Below, one piece after another: positions 1 through 13,884 of a DNA stretch of 41,549 bases; the first letter of the stretch is position 1; the number at the start of each line of letters is the position of its first letter. Below the pieces are notes generated by a model. The model searched no databases. It was given only the letters and a program-made list of their open reading frames with translations, and had not been told where the DNA came from. The stretch spans positions 45,295-86,843 of the forward strand of contig NW_014040448.1 in assembly GCF_001186125.1 (NCBI RefSeq), written 5' to 3'. Position numbers and translations under genes: made by a program. Source of the DNA: Sphaeroforma arctica JP610 (taxonomy: Eukaryota > Opisthokonta > Ichthyosporea > Ichthyophonida).

Positions 1-7
1 TACTATA

Positions 8-67
<60 letters not shown>

Positions 68-236
68 TAGTGTGTGTGTGTGTGTGTGTGTGTATGAGTG
101 AGTGTGTGTGTGTGTGATAAAATATAAATTAATATATATATATATAGATATATATATGCATATATATATATATATATAAAGTATGTATGTATGTGTATAA
201 ATACACCCATATATATATATATATATATATACGCTT
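1..236. repeat. (AT)n / (GT)n microsatellite block at window start
   Basis: Long runs of TA dinucleotides (about 10-62, then again near 130-180 and 210-231) are broken by a GT run (about 69-115) and short GTAT repeats. I see no coding signal. The start exon of the TPP2 gene downstream is not visible here and may lie beyond the window edge. Confidence 0.95.
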
Positions 237-422
237 AGAGCAAAATTGTTAAGTGGTCTCTATTGTTAAGATTGCTGGTTTTATTTTGGATATTCGCACA
301 ATACGTCTATGTATCTTTTTGGGACAAGCTACTATCTTTTACGGCCTTGTAAGTGTTTTTTCGTTCTGTCATGTTCATACACAGTTCGACTAATTTACCG
401 GGTCACACTACACTAATCACAG

Positions 423-3400
423 GATGAAATTGGGTGCTCAAGATTTTTGCAACAAAACCCCTCATACGATGGACGGGGTGTTGTAGTGGCTGTGTTTGAC
501 ACAGGTGTAGATCCAGCTGCCGCTGGACTGCAGGTAATTTATTAGTCCACAAACAGTAATGTGTCAAAGAATCAAACCGTTATGATCTGCGAATCAGGAA
601 CACTACCTCTTAAACCATACAATACCATCGATACTCTAGAAAGTTTCGATTCGAATCTGGATAGGGCTTCCGCCAAGGGCCTATCACTTCTTGTTTATCG
701 TGTTCGTGTTAGGGTGCCAGCCCAGTTACGAACGGTACCTCAGTAAATGCTCGGCTACAATTTAGAATTAATTTACAGTCCTTTTCATTCCGACTCAACC
801 TGCGAAAACGATTTATCTCAGACTACCACAGATGGAAAGCCAAAAGTGATTGACATTATTGATCCCACCGGAAGCAGTGATGTGGACACCTCAAAAGTTG
901 CCAAAGTCGATGCAGATGGAAATCTTAGCCTTCTGTCAGGTAGGTAGATGCATGGATTACTTATCAAACTAGAGTACCCATTAACGTGGAGTGATGTCGT
1001 TTGGTGCAGGTCCTGGGGTAGAGAATACAGCTATGCTGAACGATTTCAAACAAAGTTCGGCAAATCTTTGTCTTGAATGCCGCATGTCTCTATCCTAGCT
1101 GTCCGTATTTGTTGTTTGGTACTCCGTGCCTTCGATCAGGTCCTTCATAGTGTGGCAGCCGTCATTGCTGAGTGCGAGTCAGAAAGGTCGATAGTCTGTA
1201 CATATTAAGAAATCTCGCTTAAGAGTTTGAGGGTATCTTCCGGGATGTACACGATCGAGACAATAATTTTGTATGTATAGAAAAGGTACCTACAACTATT
1301 ACCAAACCACACAGACACTGTTATTGCGCCAGGTTGCTTGGGTTTGATTCCTGCTACTAGATATAAAATGAGTCTGCTGTAGACTGTATCAAATTATTGT
1401 ACTGTTCGCGTCGATTGTACTTAGAAATATCAGTGGTGGATTGCAGTGTGCTCTAGTACTCGTACCTCTTTATTGGTCATGTAGTGGGCAGCGTCAAGCA
1501 TTGCATATATCGTTTTTTCTTTTGAAATCCAAATCGTTAGGAACGCCAACATTGCCTCACCGAGAATATCGGCATGTGCATACGAATTTGTCAGTAATTA
1601 TGACACACATTCCTGTATCTGATCCTCCTCATACAGGCCGAACAATGATTGTACCAGAATGCTGGAAAACAACTTCGGAGACCGAATTCCACATCGGAAT
1701 TAAACGGTATGCCTGGTGTTTTTTCTGCAAATTACATATACATGTGTCCATATTTTTCTCAATGTACATGTGACGGCGCCACAGGCGATTGGTAGGTGAT
1801 GGAATTCACATACTCCGCGACAATGTATTATCTTGCTGGACACTGCACCACAGGGTGTATGAGCTTTGCCCGGAGGTTCTGAAGAAACGACTACGCCGCG
1901 AAGCGAAGGAAGATTTTGAAATGAAGCACAATCCGATACTAACCCAGGCGGTACAGGTATGGTCGTCTGTTGTGTGCGCTTTGAAATGAGTCGCGGTTTA
2001 TGCTTTTGAGATTGGTATGCTGTGAATTGAGTAGTTGAAGTGATGTGTTTTTATCATCTGTCGTTTTTCGAGTGCCGTGATATGTGCCGTGATGTTCGTG
2101 TATTTATACGTACGTAGGTACGTTTTCTATTGATGTCGGTTTCTCTGCGTTTTGCCAGGTGTGGTGTATCAACTGTATTTTTGAATGACTTTAGATCAAT
2201 CACGAGCTAAAGCAAATATACGTACGAAAACCGGCTACGAAGGAGATAATCGAAGTAGGAGGTACCCTCGTGGCAATCGAGAAACTTATCAGATGGGCAT
2301 CTGATTTGTGTAGACTTGACGGGAGTACGTTAACATAAAGTCACATAGGCTTGCATACCTAACAATACTACAGACACGGTTGCGTGAACAGTTTGAGTAT
2401 AAGTAAAGATTTAGAATATATTTGTTGAGCCCAAAAAGATCCATGTGCCTCCCAGAAGAAAAATCATGCTTGTAAGAAAGGCACCGACAACGTAGCGATT
2501 TGTTTATTTGTGATGCTTCAGATTTGCGCTGTTATTGCGCTGATGAGAATACACACCTACACAAATTCGCTTTCCCTCCTTCTCTCTCTCTCTCTCTCTT
2601 TCTCGCTTTGACTGTCTCTGCGTGCATGCAGGACATGCATGAATGGGATAGCAAGCACCCCAATAAAACACCCTTAAATGCGGAGGAGAGAAAGACTAAG
2701 GCAAACTTTGCGGACGCAAAGGAAACGCTGGAGGGTATTGCTAAGGAATATCAGGACTGTGGGCCAGTTGTAGACTGTATCTTGTTTGCAGCTCCATCTG
2801 ATTCAGAGGGCAAATGGCTGTGTTGTGTCGTGCAACCCACGTGCATGTCACTGGAGGATGCAAAGTTGATGCTTGAATACAGATATCGGCAGGAGTACGG
2901 GCGCTTGTCAGAGGCCAGCATGGTCAACTACTCATTCAATGTCTACTGCGAAGGTGATGTGCTGAGTGTCGTCACCACCAGCGGTGCACATGGCACTCAT
3001 GTAGCCTCTATACTGGCTGCCCACCATCCGGATAAGTATGGATGCAACATTTTATTCATAAGTATATCGATGTGTCACTTAACTGATTCAATCAAGCGGC
3101 ATTCCGCATTTGTATTAGTTTATATGTATTAACAACAATGTAATGCTTTCGGCGTTTAATGATGTCTGATCGTATCATTTTTTTGCTTTATTTGCTTGCG
3201 ATATATCTGTTTCAATACCTTGAAATTTTGTAAGTCGAGTCGTGATCATTTAGAACATAACCAGAATCTTCTTAGGTTTATTCCTCTCTGAAACTTTATT
3301 TCTGCTCGTCTCTCGCAGTCCGAAAACCAACGGGATCGCACCCGGAGCTCAGATCATCTCAATCAAGATCGGGGACACGCGATTGAATGGAATGGAGACA

Positions 3401-5064
3401 GGGACAGGCGTGGCACGTGGGTGGGTGGAAACTATCCTCAAGAAGGCCGATTTGGTTAACATGAGTTATGGCGAGGACGCCGCTGTGTGCAATCACGGAT
3501 ACATCACAGAGCTTGCCAATCATGCTGTACGCGAGAATGACATCGTCTTCGTCACTAGTGCAGGTATCTCATCTTTACTTTAGTTGCAAGTATAGCGAGT
3601 AAGATTTTGGAAAGGCGTATACTTATCTCGTGTAGGTGTAAATTTTCTGACCTTGAAACGTCAGTCTTTGCAGTGTATACATTCACTGATGAGGTTTGTA
3701 TCGGGTGGTCCTTCTCACGCGATTTTGCAAACCTTGACCAATTCTAGAGTGAAGCCAAAATTATTATTTTTTTAATTGGCTTTGAGAATGTCCAACGACT
3801 GACTCTACTAGCAGTTTCTGCCCATATGCGTGCGTACATATATATGCTCAATAGCAAGAGTATATATGTGTACTGCTGGGCGCGTACACACATGCCAGTA
3901 AATACATGCGGCATTTGGATAACGCTGCTGTTCTAGAATACGAATTGATACCCGCATTAGCTTTACAAAACGTTTATAATTGAAAGACTCAGTCTCTTCC
4001 CCATTCTCATCAGCTAGCTGACCTCGTTTATCTTTATTTTATTTTTTTGTATCACGCCCACGGTCCTCTACAATTGTCCATAGGTAACAGTGGCCCTGCG
4101 CTGTCCTCGGTGACAGCCCCAGGCGGAACCACTAGTGAGTGCATCTCTGTGGGCGCGTGTGTCAGCCAGCCCATGGTGGATGCTGAGTACTGCATGGCCG
4201 GCAGTATAGACGCCCCCACTCAGTACACCTGGTCCTCTCGTGGGCCGGCCACCAACGGCTCAGCAGGAGTCACCCTCAGGTACCTGGTCCTTGCTTGCCA
4301 TTTCGCAGTTTTGTCTGTATAATATAATTTCGATGTCAGTCAATCATACCCTTGCCTCGATTCGTTGTTGTTGCCATGGGCACACTCGCGCTGTCCCACA
4401 CACTAAATTGCCACGAACAAGTGGCAGGTGCCTCTCGATGAATTTAAGTAGCAAGTGTATCAATATTTGCAATAATTTTTTATTAGACTTGTGGCTGAGA
4501 TATTAAGATTGGTTTACTGTGACTAATGTGGAGATTGCACTTTTCTTACTCTTTTGATGTGGTTTCAGTATTCACGGATATATATCTATCGGTTTTTTGA
4601 TAGGCAGCGAGCGTGAACAACAATCATGTTCATTTCAATTTTAAATTGTAGTCTTTCGTTAATGTTCTATTTGTTTACACTTTTACAGTGCACCCGGTGG
4701 AGCCGTTGCATCGGTACCAAATTTTACGCTGAATTGCTCACAGCTCATGAATGGTATGTCCATGCACTGATATACAAAGCACGACGTGATTATGTGTTCA
4801 GAAATGAGTGGTACTACAGGCATGGCTACGTAGACTTACTACTTTCTAGGCTTTTTTGTATTGAAGCCCGGAATACAAACGACAATATAGTTCAATGGGT
4901 GGTGTATCAGAACGCCGCGGTCGTCTACGCATTATTAACACTTAATATTGTGTGACGTTCTTATACCTCACACAGGTACATCTATGGCTTCACCCAATGC
5001 GTGCGGAGGAGTCGCACTCCTGCTAAGTGCGCTGAAGCAGAAAAAGGCTCTGTATACTCCACAG
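423..5064 (+). other. TPP2: TPP2 subtilisin (S8) catalytic half
   Basis: The first nine exons encode the peptidase S8 domain, split by the long insertion between Asp and His that is typical of TPP2. Catalytic Asp lies in [10 protein letters not shown] (codon 498-500). Catalytic His is the first His of GAHGTHVAS (2989-2991). The oxyanion Asn is in AGNSGP (4086-4088), and the nucleophile Ser is in [12 protein letters not shown] (4981-4983). Other strong matches to animal TPP2 are [51 protein letters not shown] and [14 protein letters not shown]. The tetrad is complete, so an active enzyme is predicted. Confidence 0.93.
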
Positions 5065-8000
5065 GTATGAAAGTGGTAAATATATATATATATATATATT
5101 GTGAACGTTTACGGAGTGGGTTGGTGGTATAGTTCTCTTGTTGGTAGGTACTGTAGTGTGTTGCACAGCATGCGTATGGTGTAGTCACGAGTACATTTTA
5201 CAAGGGACGCTCTTTATCGTGTATGGAAATACAAACTGTTAGCCTCAGCTCGAACTGTATTATAATTATATTAGGTCACGAATCATCTTGCGGTAAGTAT
5301 AGTGTACTCTGATTGTGTGTATAAAGTGGCGCGCTTATTGTGTGCAAGCTCGGAATAGACTTGTTTGTACACGCGTGTCCACACAACAAAATGTCTTTTT
5401 ATTCTTACAATTCATTACATTTCGTCTTGAGTGTTCTGCTGATTTTGATATCAATCTAAAAAACGTTTTCCTCCGCTCGCTTTCTTCGGCAGGCAATCAA
5501 AAGCTGCCTTGTCGCAACTTGCGAACCGATCAAAGGCGTGGAATCCCACGCTCAGGGTGCTGGTATCATGCAGGTATATCTCAGAGCTCAGTGGGCTGCT
5601 AGGATTAAATAACAATCCCTTATAATAATATGTAAACTATGCGCACTATTATATATTGTACTATTCTTCTCTATTCCGCTGATGTTCGATTATTTTTTCT
5701 CAATTTCTCTATTCTTCAATGTTAGTCACGAATCAGTGCATTGCCATCCAATGCATAGTCATACTGTCCCCGCCACTGTACATGGCAGCATATGTGGCCC
5801 TAGCCCCTACCAAAAAATGATATTTGCTCTCTTGAGGTTGAGGTCTTCTTATCTCGTTCGTTTCATACAAGTGTTGATTCACACCACAATTCAGAAACAT
5901 TTGTACACGTGGCAAAAGCTATATACTAAGTTTAACATATTTGTATAGTTATGTGCCTAGGTTAGACTAGTGGATAGACACGTATATGAAGACTAAACAA
6001 CTCTCACGTGTACTCTATCTGTTGATCAGGTGGACCGGGCCTTAAAAGCGTTTTGCGGCGCACCATTATCGAAAATGGACCAGAATGCATGGGCTGGTTA
6101 CACTTCGCCCAGTCGGCAATGCGGTTACGATATCTCTTGCAACTACCATGGTCATCCAAGTCGGTATGTACAGTATAAGTATTTTTTTTCTAAATTATCA
6201 TCTGCTTCCGCTCATAATCAATATATGCTGATAATTAGGGCTGCAAGTTCTGCAGTAGATTCTAAAAGGATATGATAGATACACACTCGGATGTGGTATG
6301 CAACGTGTGGCAAGGGAGATTACAAACAAGTATATACAAATATGTACAATATCTTGTGCAGAACTGTGGGCTCATGCAATCATGACTTGCAAGCAATGTC
6401 GACCTGTTTCGTTCATGGGGCTGAAGGGCTCACTGAGACACAAGTTCGTTGCACACTCGTTTATATTTGATTTTGTTATGTATATGTTCACGCTACCACT
6501 TGTCCCTCACGAAGTAGTACACCGTGATACGACCTGAAAACGCGCCCACATTTGCATGGTCACATGCAAACGATTACACCAGCTCACATATACCGTAAAT
6601 GCACACATTCATACGTACAGGGGTGGTATTTATCTACGAGAGACTTACGAGACATCTCCTGCAACGACTACATGCGCGATTACTGTCAAGCCTTTCTTCT
6701 CGAAGAAAATATGTAACACGTTAAAGGTGGGTACTACTGACCTGAATTCATTCGTTCAAGTATCGAAAATTTTGATTTCAATCGTATGATATACTCAATT
6801 TCTTTAATTCAATGCTCTGGTTTTCTTCGGAATTCAGAAGCGTTTTGAATTTCCAATTCATATTTTATAGCAATGTCTTATAATTGATCTGGTATATGCG
6901 TCCGTATTTACAATCTCATTGTATGTACATAGACTATGTAATTGTTTATCTCTATGAGATGTCAAAATAAGAGCTATTGAATATTAATCTCTCGAAGATA
7001 AGTAGATAATGTATGCCCCATCAGGAGAGAAGGCTAGTGCTTATGAGGGAGAATTGTCCTGTTAGTGACTATTTATTCACGTCTATCCTTGTAGTTTTTT
7101 ATCTGAACTCGTCATTGGAGAGGTTTTGATATCCCAACGGATCTATGTTGAAGAACATCACAAGGATTGTATGACTATTCATCCATAGGAGGGTTACGTA
7201 TGTTCACACCTGTGGAAGCACAATCTGTTGCCACATGTAGTTAATGAATTACTACATGCATATTCATCATAGAGTAGCTGTACATGTCCCACCATGTGCT
7301 TGATCATACGTACGAGTTGCGTACCTGTACACTACACAAGCGCACACAGCACGCCTCAGACAAATGTACTCAGATATTTACAGCGTGAACAAGCACACAC
7401 ACACACACACACACGCCAAGAGACGCATACCTAGATTAGTATACAGTCCACGTCTTCTCTCGCGTTTAACTGTCACTCCGGCAGTTAATTCTCTGATTGC
7501 GTACTTGTCTTAATTACCACTGTTTTCGTGCGCACACTCACAGGTCGATTTTGAGCTCAAGTTAATGCTGGAGTGTGAGGCTGATTGGGTAGCACCGCCA
7601 AATCATGTTGTTCTCAACTCAACCGGCCGCGTTTTCAATATTGAAGTGGATATGGACAAAGCTCGCGCCATGAACTTACCTGGCACATATGCCACAACAG
7701 GTATTATCTGAAACCTTGTTGCGTTTTATTCGCTGCGTATCTGTGGTTATGTGCGGGTGTAGAAGTTTCTTTCTGAGCCCCAGGACTCTTTGGCGTTGTA
7801 TGCATATGAGTGTATTGCTAGTGTATTGGGTGGTCCAGAAGAGGAGGGGAAGTGTGAAATCTTAAGTTATAACGAAGATGTTTTACTACGCTTACAGTTG
7901 GTATTGTTTAATCTCTCTGTCGCGCACAGAACAACGAGTTTGTTTGTTTTTTCTACATTGGTGTACTCAGTAACATCTATCTGTCACTTCGACTACATCA

Positions 8001-11000
8001 CGCCTCGAGAGTTTAGAATGCTATACGCATATGCCATATTCAAATACTAAAAACCCCAATTGCAGGCAGATAGTCAACACACACGACGAACCCTGCATAT
8101 GTGTTTGCAGACGATATGTAAAACACTTGTATATATCTGCAATTAACCCTTTTTGGGGGGGGGGGGATGCGAGGTCCTTTTCGTAGTGTGAGGACAGTTT
8201 AATAGGAATATCCCCGATTTATATTTTGCTATCTAGTGTACGCGTATGACTCCGATGAGGCCTCGGGACTGCCTCTGTTCAGTATACCTGTCACCATCAT
8301 GATACCTTATGCCAGTACCGAAAGCCAGCATATCGTATCACAGGTATGTAATATGAAGTTTGGGATGGGGTTCAAACAATCGCACACACTGAGTGTTAAT
8401 TACTATATATCCTTCATGCTTGTATATGTACTCGTTTTCCTCGCAGGCTGCTTTCCGAATATGGTAGTCAGTACCGATATCTACGACAATGTGATTGTAT
8501 TCGTCTTTATCGGTGTCTGTCTATCATATGTGGTTCCTTCGTTCATGACTTACATCTGCTATGTCGCATTTGTAATCACGATTGCTGGAATTGGGTGTGG
8601 CTGAAGAACCCCTCAAACATATGTTGTCCTGAGACAGCAGTGATTCGTGTGCACCTGAAATTTGCGACGCAGGAGTTTCACCCCATCGATGTACCGACAT
8701 GCCTATTGGGAATAAAATTACAATATACCTCGCACTCGCGAACACATATATACTCACGGAAGCGCATTTTTCTATTAATGTATACAGCAAAGCAATCGCA
8801 ATAGTAGAATCGATGCCGATGTGCAGCAGTCGGAGAAGGTTGACTATACATTCAATGACATCGCATACACACCCGCCCACATGGAACGCCACGTTTTCAG
8901 TGTGCCCAGCGGTGCCACGTGGGCGGATGTGACCGTCACTGTGACTTCAGGCACTCCAGGGTCGTCGAAGGTGTTCATTCTTCACGCACAGCAACTGCAT
9001 GCGCAGGTGAGCTTCTTCGTTGTTTCTAACTGGCGTGCCTTGCATTTTGCGTATCTTGCTCTGCCGTTTTACACTCCACCTTTGGCTGTCTTCAGTTCTG
9101 CGGCGCCCTGATACATGTATCTTTGTCACTTTTGCGACCAATGCCATTCACATCTAAGGCCGGTCACTCGACGTCCGAGTACAAAACTCGACTTCCGGTC
9201 AAAGAAGGCATTCCGTTGGTACGCTCGTTCCGTGTGATTGGTGGATCCACATTGGAGTTGTGTGTGGCCCAGTTTTGGAACAGTCTCGGTGATTGTTTGG
9301 TCAGCACACACATTGAGTTCCATGGAATCATGCCGAATCTCGAGTGCGTTGCGCTGCATGGTGATGATGAGGTGAGAGAAACTTGAGTTATATATTTTTT
9401 TGATTGGGTGTCTGACTGTTGATCCAATTTTGTAGGCGTGCTATCCCAATCAAAGTTCTCCCGTTGAGCTCTTCCCCGATTGAACCCAGCCCAAGTACTT
9501 CAGGGAGGACCTTTTTCTGCTGGCAACCGTTTACAAACGGCTACATACCAAAGTGCAAACACGTGTCTGTTTTGTCAGAATTATTCGCATTTTTAAATTC
9601 AATGTTCCGATTTGACTTTAACCGATTTCTGAGATTTTATCGAAGTATATGCTATCTTCTCGAATGTCTATTCGTCAAGCTCTCTGATTATTTTGAACGT
9701 TTTTCTAATTTTTGTTGTAGATTGTCTAAATTGTCTTAATGGCTTAATCGCGTTTCGACTTGATTTACTTTTTAATCTGATTTTAGCACAACGGCCACCT
9801 CTATACCTCCGTGGCCAAAACTGTACTCGCTTTCATTCTCTGCGATTACACTTCAACTATTTGTACATTGCACAACATTGTTGCATTGGTTGGGCTTTTG
9901 TTGTATGCTTGTATATGGTGAGAGGGTGTAGTCGTCATTGTCGGAGCACCCGCATCCTCATGTATTCACCCTTTGGAATACTTTACACTGACGTCCATTG
10001 TGAATTCCAGGTGGTACGAGTAGACGCTTTCTGCAAATTGCGTCCGGAAACGCTTGATCCAACTGTGGTCCTGAAAGACATTCGTCAGCACTTTAGGCCA
10101 AAAACTACCACTCTTCGGCCGCTTCCGATAGAGCCCCGAAATACCATGCCTCACAAGGTTGAATTTTGTGTGTACGAGTAAATTTTCTTGAATTTTTCAC
10201 CTGCCTATTAACACTGTGCTGAAGTTGAGATTAGCATTCGTGGCATACAAAACCACCAGGAGTATATTTTTGGTTCTACGTATGGTGGATTGGATTGTAG
10301 TTGCTAGCTGGTTGTCTCTGTTTGTGTATAGCAGTGTGCGAAAGATGATGCTGATCATGTCAAACGCACATGTGAGAGTATAACACAGAACACACGTGCA
10401 CGTAACTTAATCTGTTGGTAGAAATGTATGCTCGGATATTTAGCACGAAAATACCAATGCAAAACGATATCCTTTGTCAACCGGAGTGGTGCGTAGTTCA
10501 ATTTCATATTTCGTGCACTAGGATACCACAGAGGTGGTGGTCACAGTGATATGTACCGGCTTGTCAGTCTACCATAGCATTTGTCAGTGAGTCTCTTTAC
10601 TATTGACAGCTCCATGGAAGTAGATAGTCTTCTATAAAACTCAGAGAAGTGCTCAATAGAAACAGTCTTCTTTTGGATCTCAACAGTTTTGTTGTAATCG
10701 GAGAAATATGTGCAGATTTTGTCCTGTTCATATTTAGACGCTCGTGTATAATATTTGTTGAAAGTCACATGAACACGCACCTTTGCCATACCCCTCACAC
10801 GTTTGACGATGAATGGTTGCATTAGGGTCCTGTGTACGAACTGCTGCTACAATATGAGTTCAACCAGGAAGAATCAGAAAGCTCGCAAGTAACTCCCAGA
10901 TTCCCTTTGCTCAACGGCACACTGTATGAGAGTGTATTCCAACAGCAACTCTGCGTTATATTGGACAAGAAAAACCGTGTGCATGTGTGGAGTGATGCCT

Positions 11001-13844
11001 TCCCCAGCAAGTGCAAGCTTCCCAAGGGAGAGTATATCGCTCGATTACAGGTATCCCATGACGTTCCTAGACGTAAAATTTTCGTAAACATATGTGTCTG
11101 CGGTTATGTAGCCATTTTGTTTGTATTTTATATAGATCAGTGTCTTGTTGAAGAAAATCTGTATCTCTTTTGAGAAGTGTAAAATTGATAGTGTCAATCG
11201 TACTTCTGATGTGACTTCTGCTGCATACATGCATGATCTACACGCAGGACACATATTCGCACCGCACACCTGCATGCCAAGCTTAAGCAGTGGTATTCAT
11301 AGTGTTTCTGCGTATTTGTGTGATGAAACCACTTCAACTATATTGCTTTGATCAGGTCTGTTCGTACGACTTGGCACAACTCGAACGTCTACGAAATATG
11401 TTGCTGGTGCTCGAAACGAAATTGCAGAAGGATATCCCATTAGACGTCTACCCTACATTCGAAAAAGCTGTAGTAAAGTATGTCACATTCTCGAATGTCA
11501 TCCCAGGGCAGTGAAAATTTAAAAATGCGTATGCGTGTGGGTTTGGGTGCACAATTATGCGAACACAGTTTTATTTATATTGGCAATTGTGAATACTCGT
11601 TGTGGTATGTTCGTGAGAATGTAGCAGGCTCACTAACCATCGATATTTGTGCATACGAGCATTGCGATTTGCCCAGACTGGTGCATATCGGATGTACAAA
11701 TAATCTGATATCAAACTTCTATGTGTCGTGCAATCAGTTGATTCGGCGCAGTCCATTAAGTGTATGTATAGATATACGTGAACGTGTACACATATATAGT
11801 ATTCCGTACTTATATATATACATGATATGGTAGCACTGGTTGCAATCATATACCTTTGAGTGAATATATTTCATGAGAATCACTTTTATATAAACTGAAC
11901 ATATCGCATATCGTCCGTCATGTGGTATTATAGACTCTTATGTTCTCCTATCTTGGCTATAAGCTACTCCACTGTGAACTTTTCGAGTCAGATCAGCCAG
12001 TACATTGTTTTATTCACGCTCGAGACTGCATATGACGCTGAGTGTTCATTTGTATTCATTTGAAGTTTCCTTCGTGTTCGCACACTTTACATTGGCCAGA
12101 TAGATGGCCTACTTCTGTTGCCAATATGAAAATATTATTCTATAATTTATTTTGTTGATATTTTTTAAGTATAAGTTTCAAGGATATCTGTAGTTTTAAC
12201 ATATATGAATGTCCATCTCGAGAGCAGGAGTTCCAACCACAAGTTCAAGAAGCGCTCCATCCTTAAGGGTCAGACAGTCCCAGTATTTATCACACCCCCG
12301 CCTGCCGATAAGTTGCCTAAATGGGCCAAGGCGGGTGACACTTTGGTAGGTACGGTGACGTATGGTAAACAATGCGATACTGCCGGATGTGGCAAACGAC
12401 CGCGTGGCTGGTCATTGGTTGTGCATGTGGCCCCAGTCATCGTCAAAGAGAATCCCAGTAAAGGTAAGAGACATGTGTGAGTTCGCTCGCTGTGGTATTT
12501 TGTTGATGTATCCAACTGTGTAAGCGATGACTGTATAGTGTGTACCTATTCCCTGCTTCCAAATAAGGGTGAGAGGGTGGATCAGTTTACTTTTAAGATA
12601 GGAGTATGTTTTTGCAATGTATGATTAGGTTCTTGCACGGTGAATATCGCGCATAATAAACATTTTCCCCTTCAGGATGTTGGGTGGCATATAACAATCA
12701 GCATACAATGGTGAAATTGAGATGATCGTGACCACAATCGAACATACTGAGAAAATGTTGATCGTTTTCTGTGTCCAATATGTAATGCTTACTGGGGGCG
12801 GCGTTGTATTCCGTGTACTAGCATATACCATTCACAAACCGTATCACATGACTGTTATTGCAGTTGTCGTTGTGGTCTGAACAGGCTCTTCATCATAGCG
12901 TCAACAGTAGCTGGTGGCTATTGCTCGTTTACTTATGATAGATTGATAGTAATTGGCAAGATATTGTGATAAAATATCCTGCTTTGTAGAAAGTATCTGC
13001 TAGCTAGCGATGTAAAGACACCAGCCGTCTGTTATTGTACGTAAATCGCGATGTAATAAGTATTTTGGTGTGGACGTAGCATTAATAGGCTATTAAGCAA
13101 TGGTATCATGAATTCATGCATAATTTGATGCCGTCGGGCGCGGCCTTCATAAATTAATTGCAATGTTTGTCTGATGAACAAATCTCAATTTGTACTTCCA
13201 CAACATCATGGGCCACATGCATTTCACATTTTTATAACCATAATTCACTAAATTGATATTGACTAGAAATTTACTACCTTTCAGATTCGCCCAAGATTGA
13301 TGCAGAACCACTCGAAGCGCCGTTAGATGATTTCTCATTGTCTGTGCTGAAGTACAAAGTAAAACTTCTGCCTGGAGAGTACAAGAAAGATCAAGACAAG
13401 GGTATATTAGTTCTCTGTGTGCGTATGGATGTGTGTGCTCGTACGCTCTTACGTATGCACCCGTTCTTGTGCGTGTACAATGAATTGTCTTCATCGATGC
13501 GCTCACGCTCTCACTCTGCAGAACAGATTCTTACTCTAAATTGAATTCCTATGTGATGTATTCTTCGCGACAATACTACATAACGTGTAATCAATATAAT
13601 ATATATTCATTCCGAGTATCAACTTCCGCAGTGGATCAATAAGAGTTAAAATAAGATGTTTACTTCTACACCAACCCAGCTACCACGATATACAAGGATC
13701 TACAAGAGAGGCATCCCACGCACTTGCCGTTGTATGCTGCATGGTTAGAGTGCCTCGACGCCGCTCCCTACAAGTCAATCGAAGCAATCTGCTTACCGAC
13801 GCCAGAGGACTGCGAGTGGTCTAATGGTATATACATATATTTTC

Positions 13845-13884
<40 letters not shown>

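Noticed and set aside
309-348. Possible TPP2 first exon starting MYLFGTSYY with a GTAAGT donor
   Set aside because: Joining it to the exon at 423 gives a stop codon at the junction and the wrong phase.
2214-2331. Extra TPP2 exon after an acceptor at about 2213
   Set aside because: No similarity to TPP2, and exons 1854-1956 and 2632-3035 join in phase without it.
8524-9427. Several antisense frames opposite TPP2 exons
   Set aside because: They are shadows of the coding strand, with no splice signals or known motifs.
9419-10181. Long plus frames between TPP2 exons 9371 and 10011 as coding
   Set aside because: Exons 9159-9371 and 10011-10157 join in phase and match the family; the sequence between is T-rich intron.
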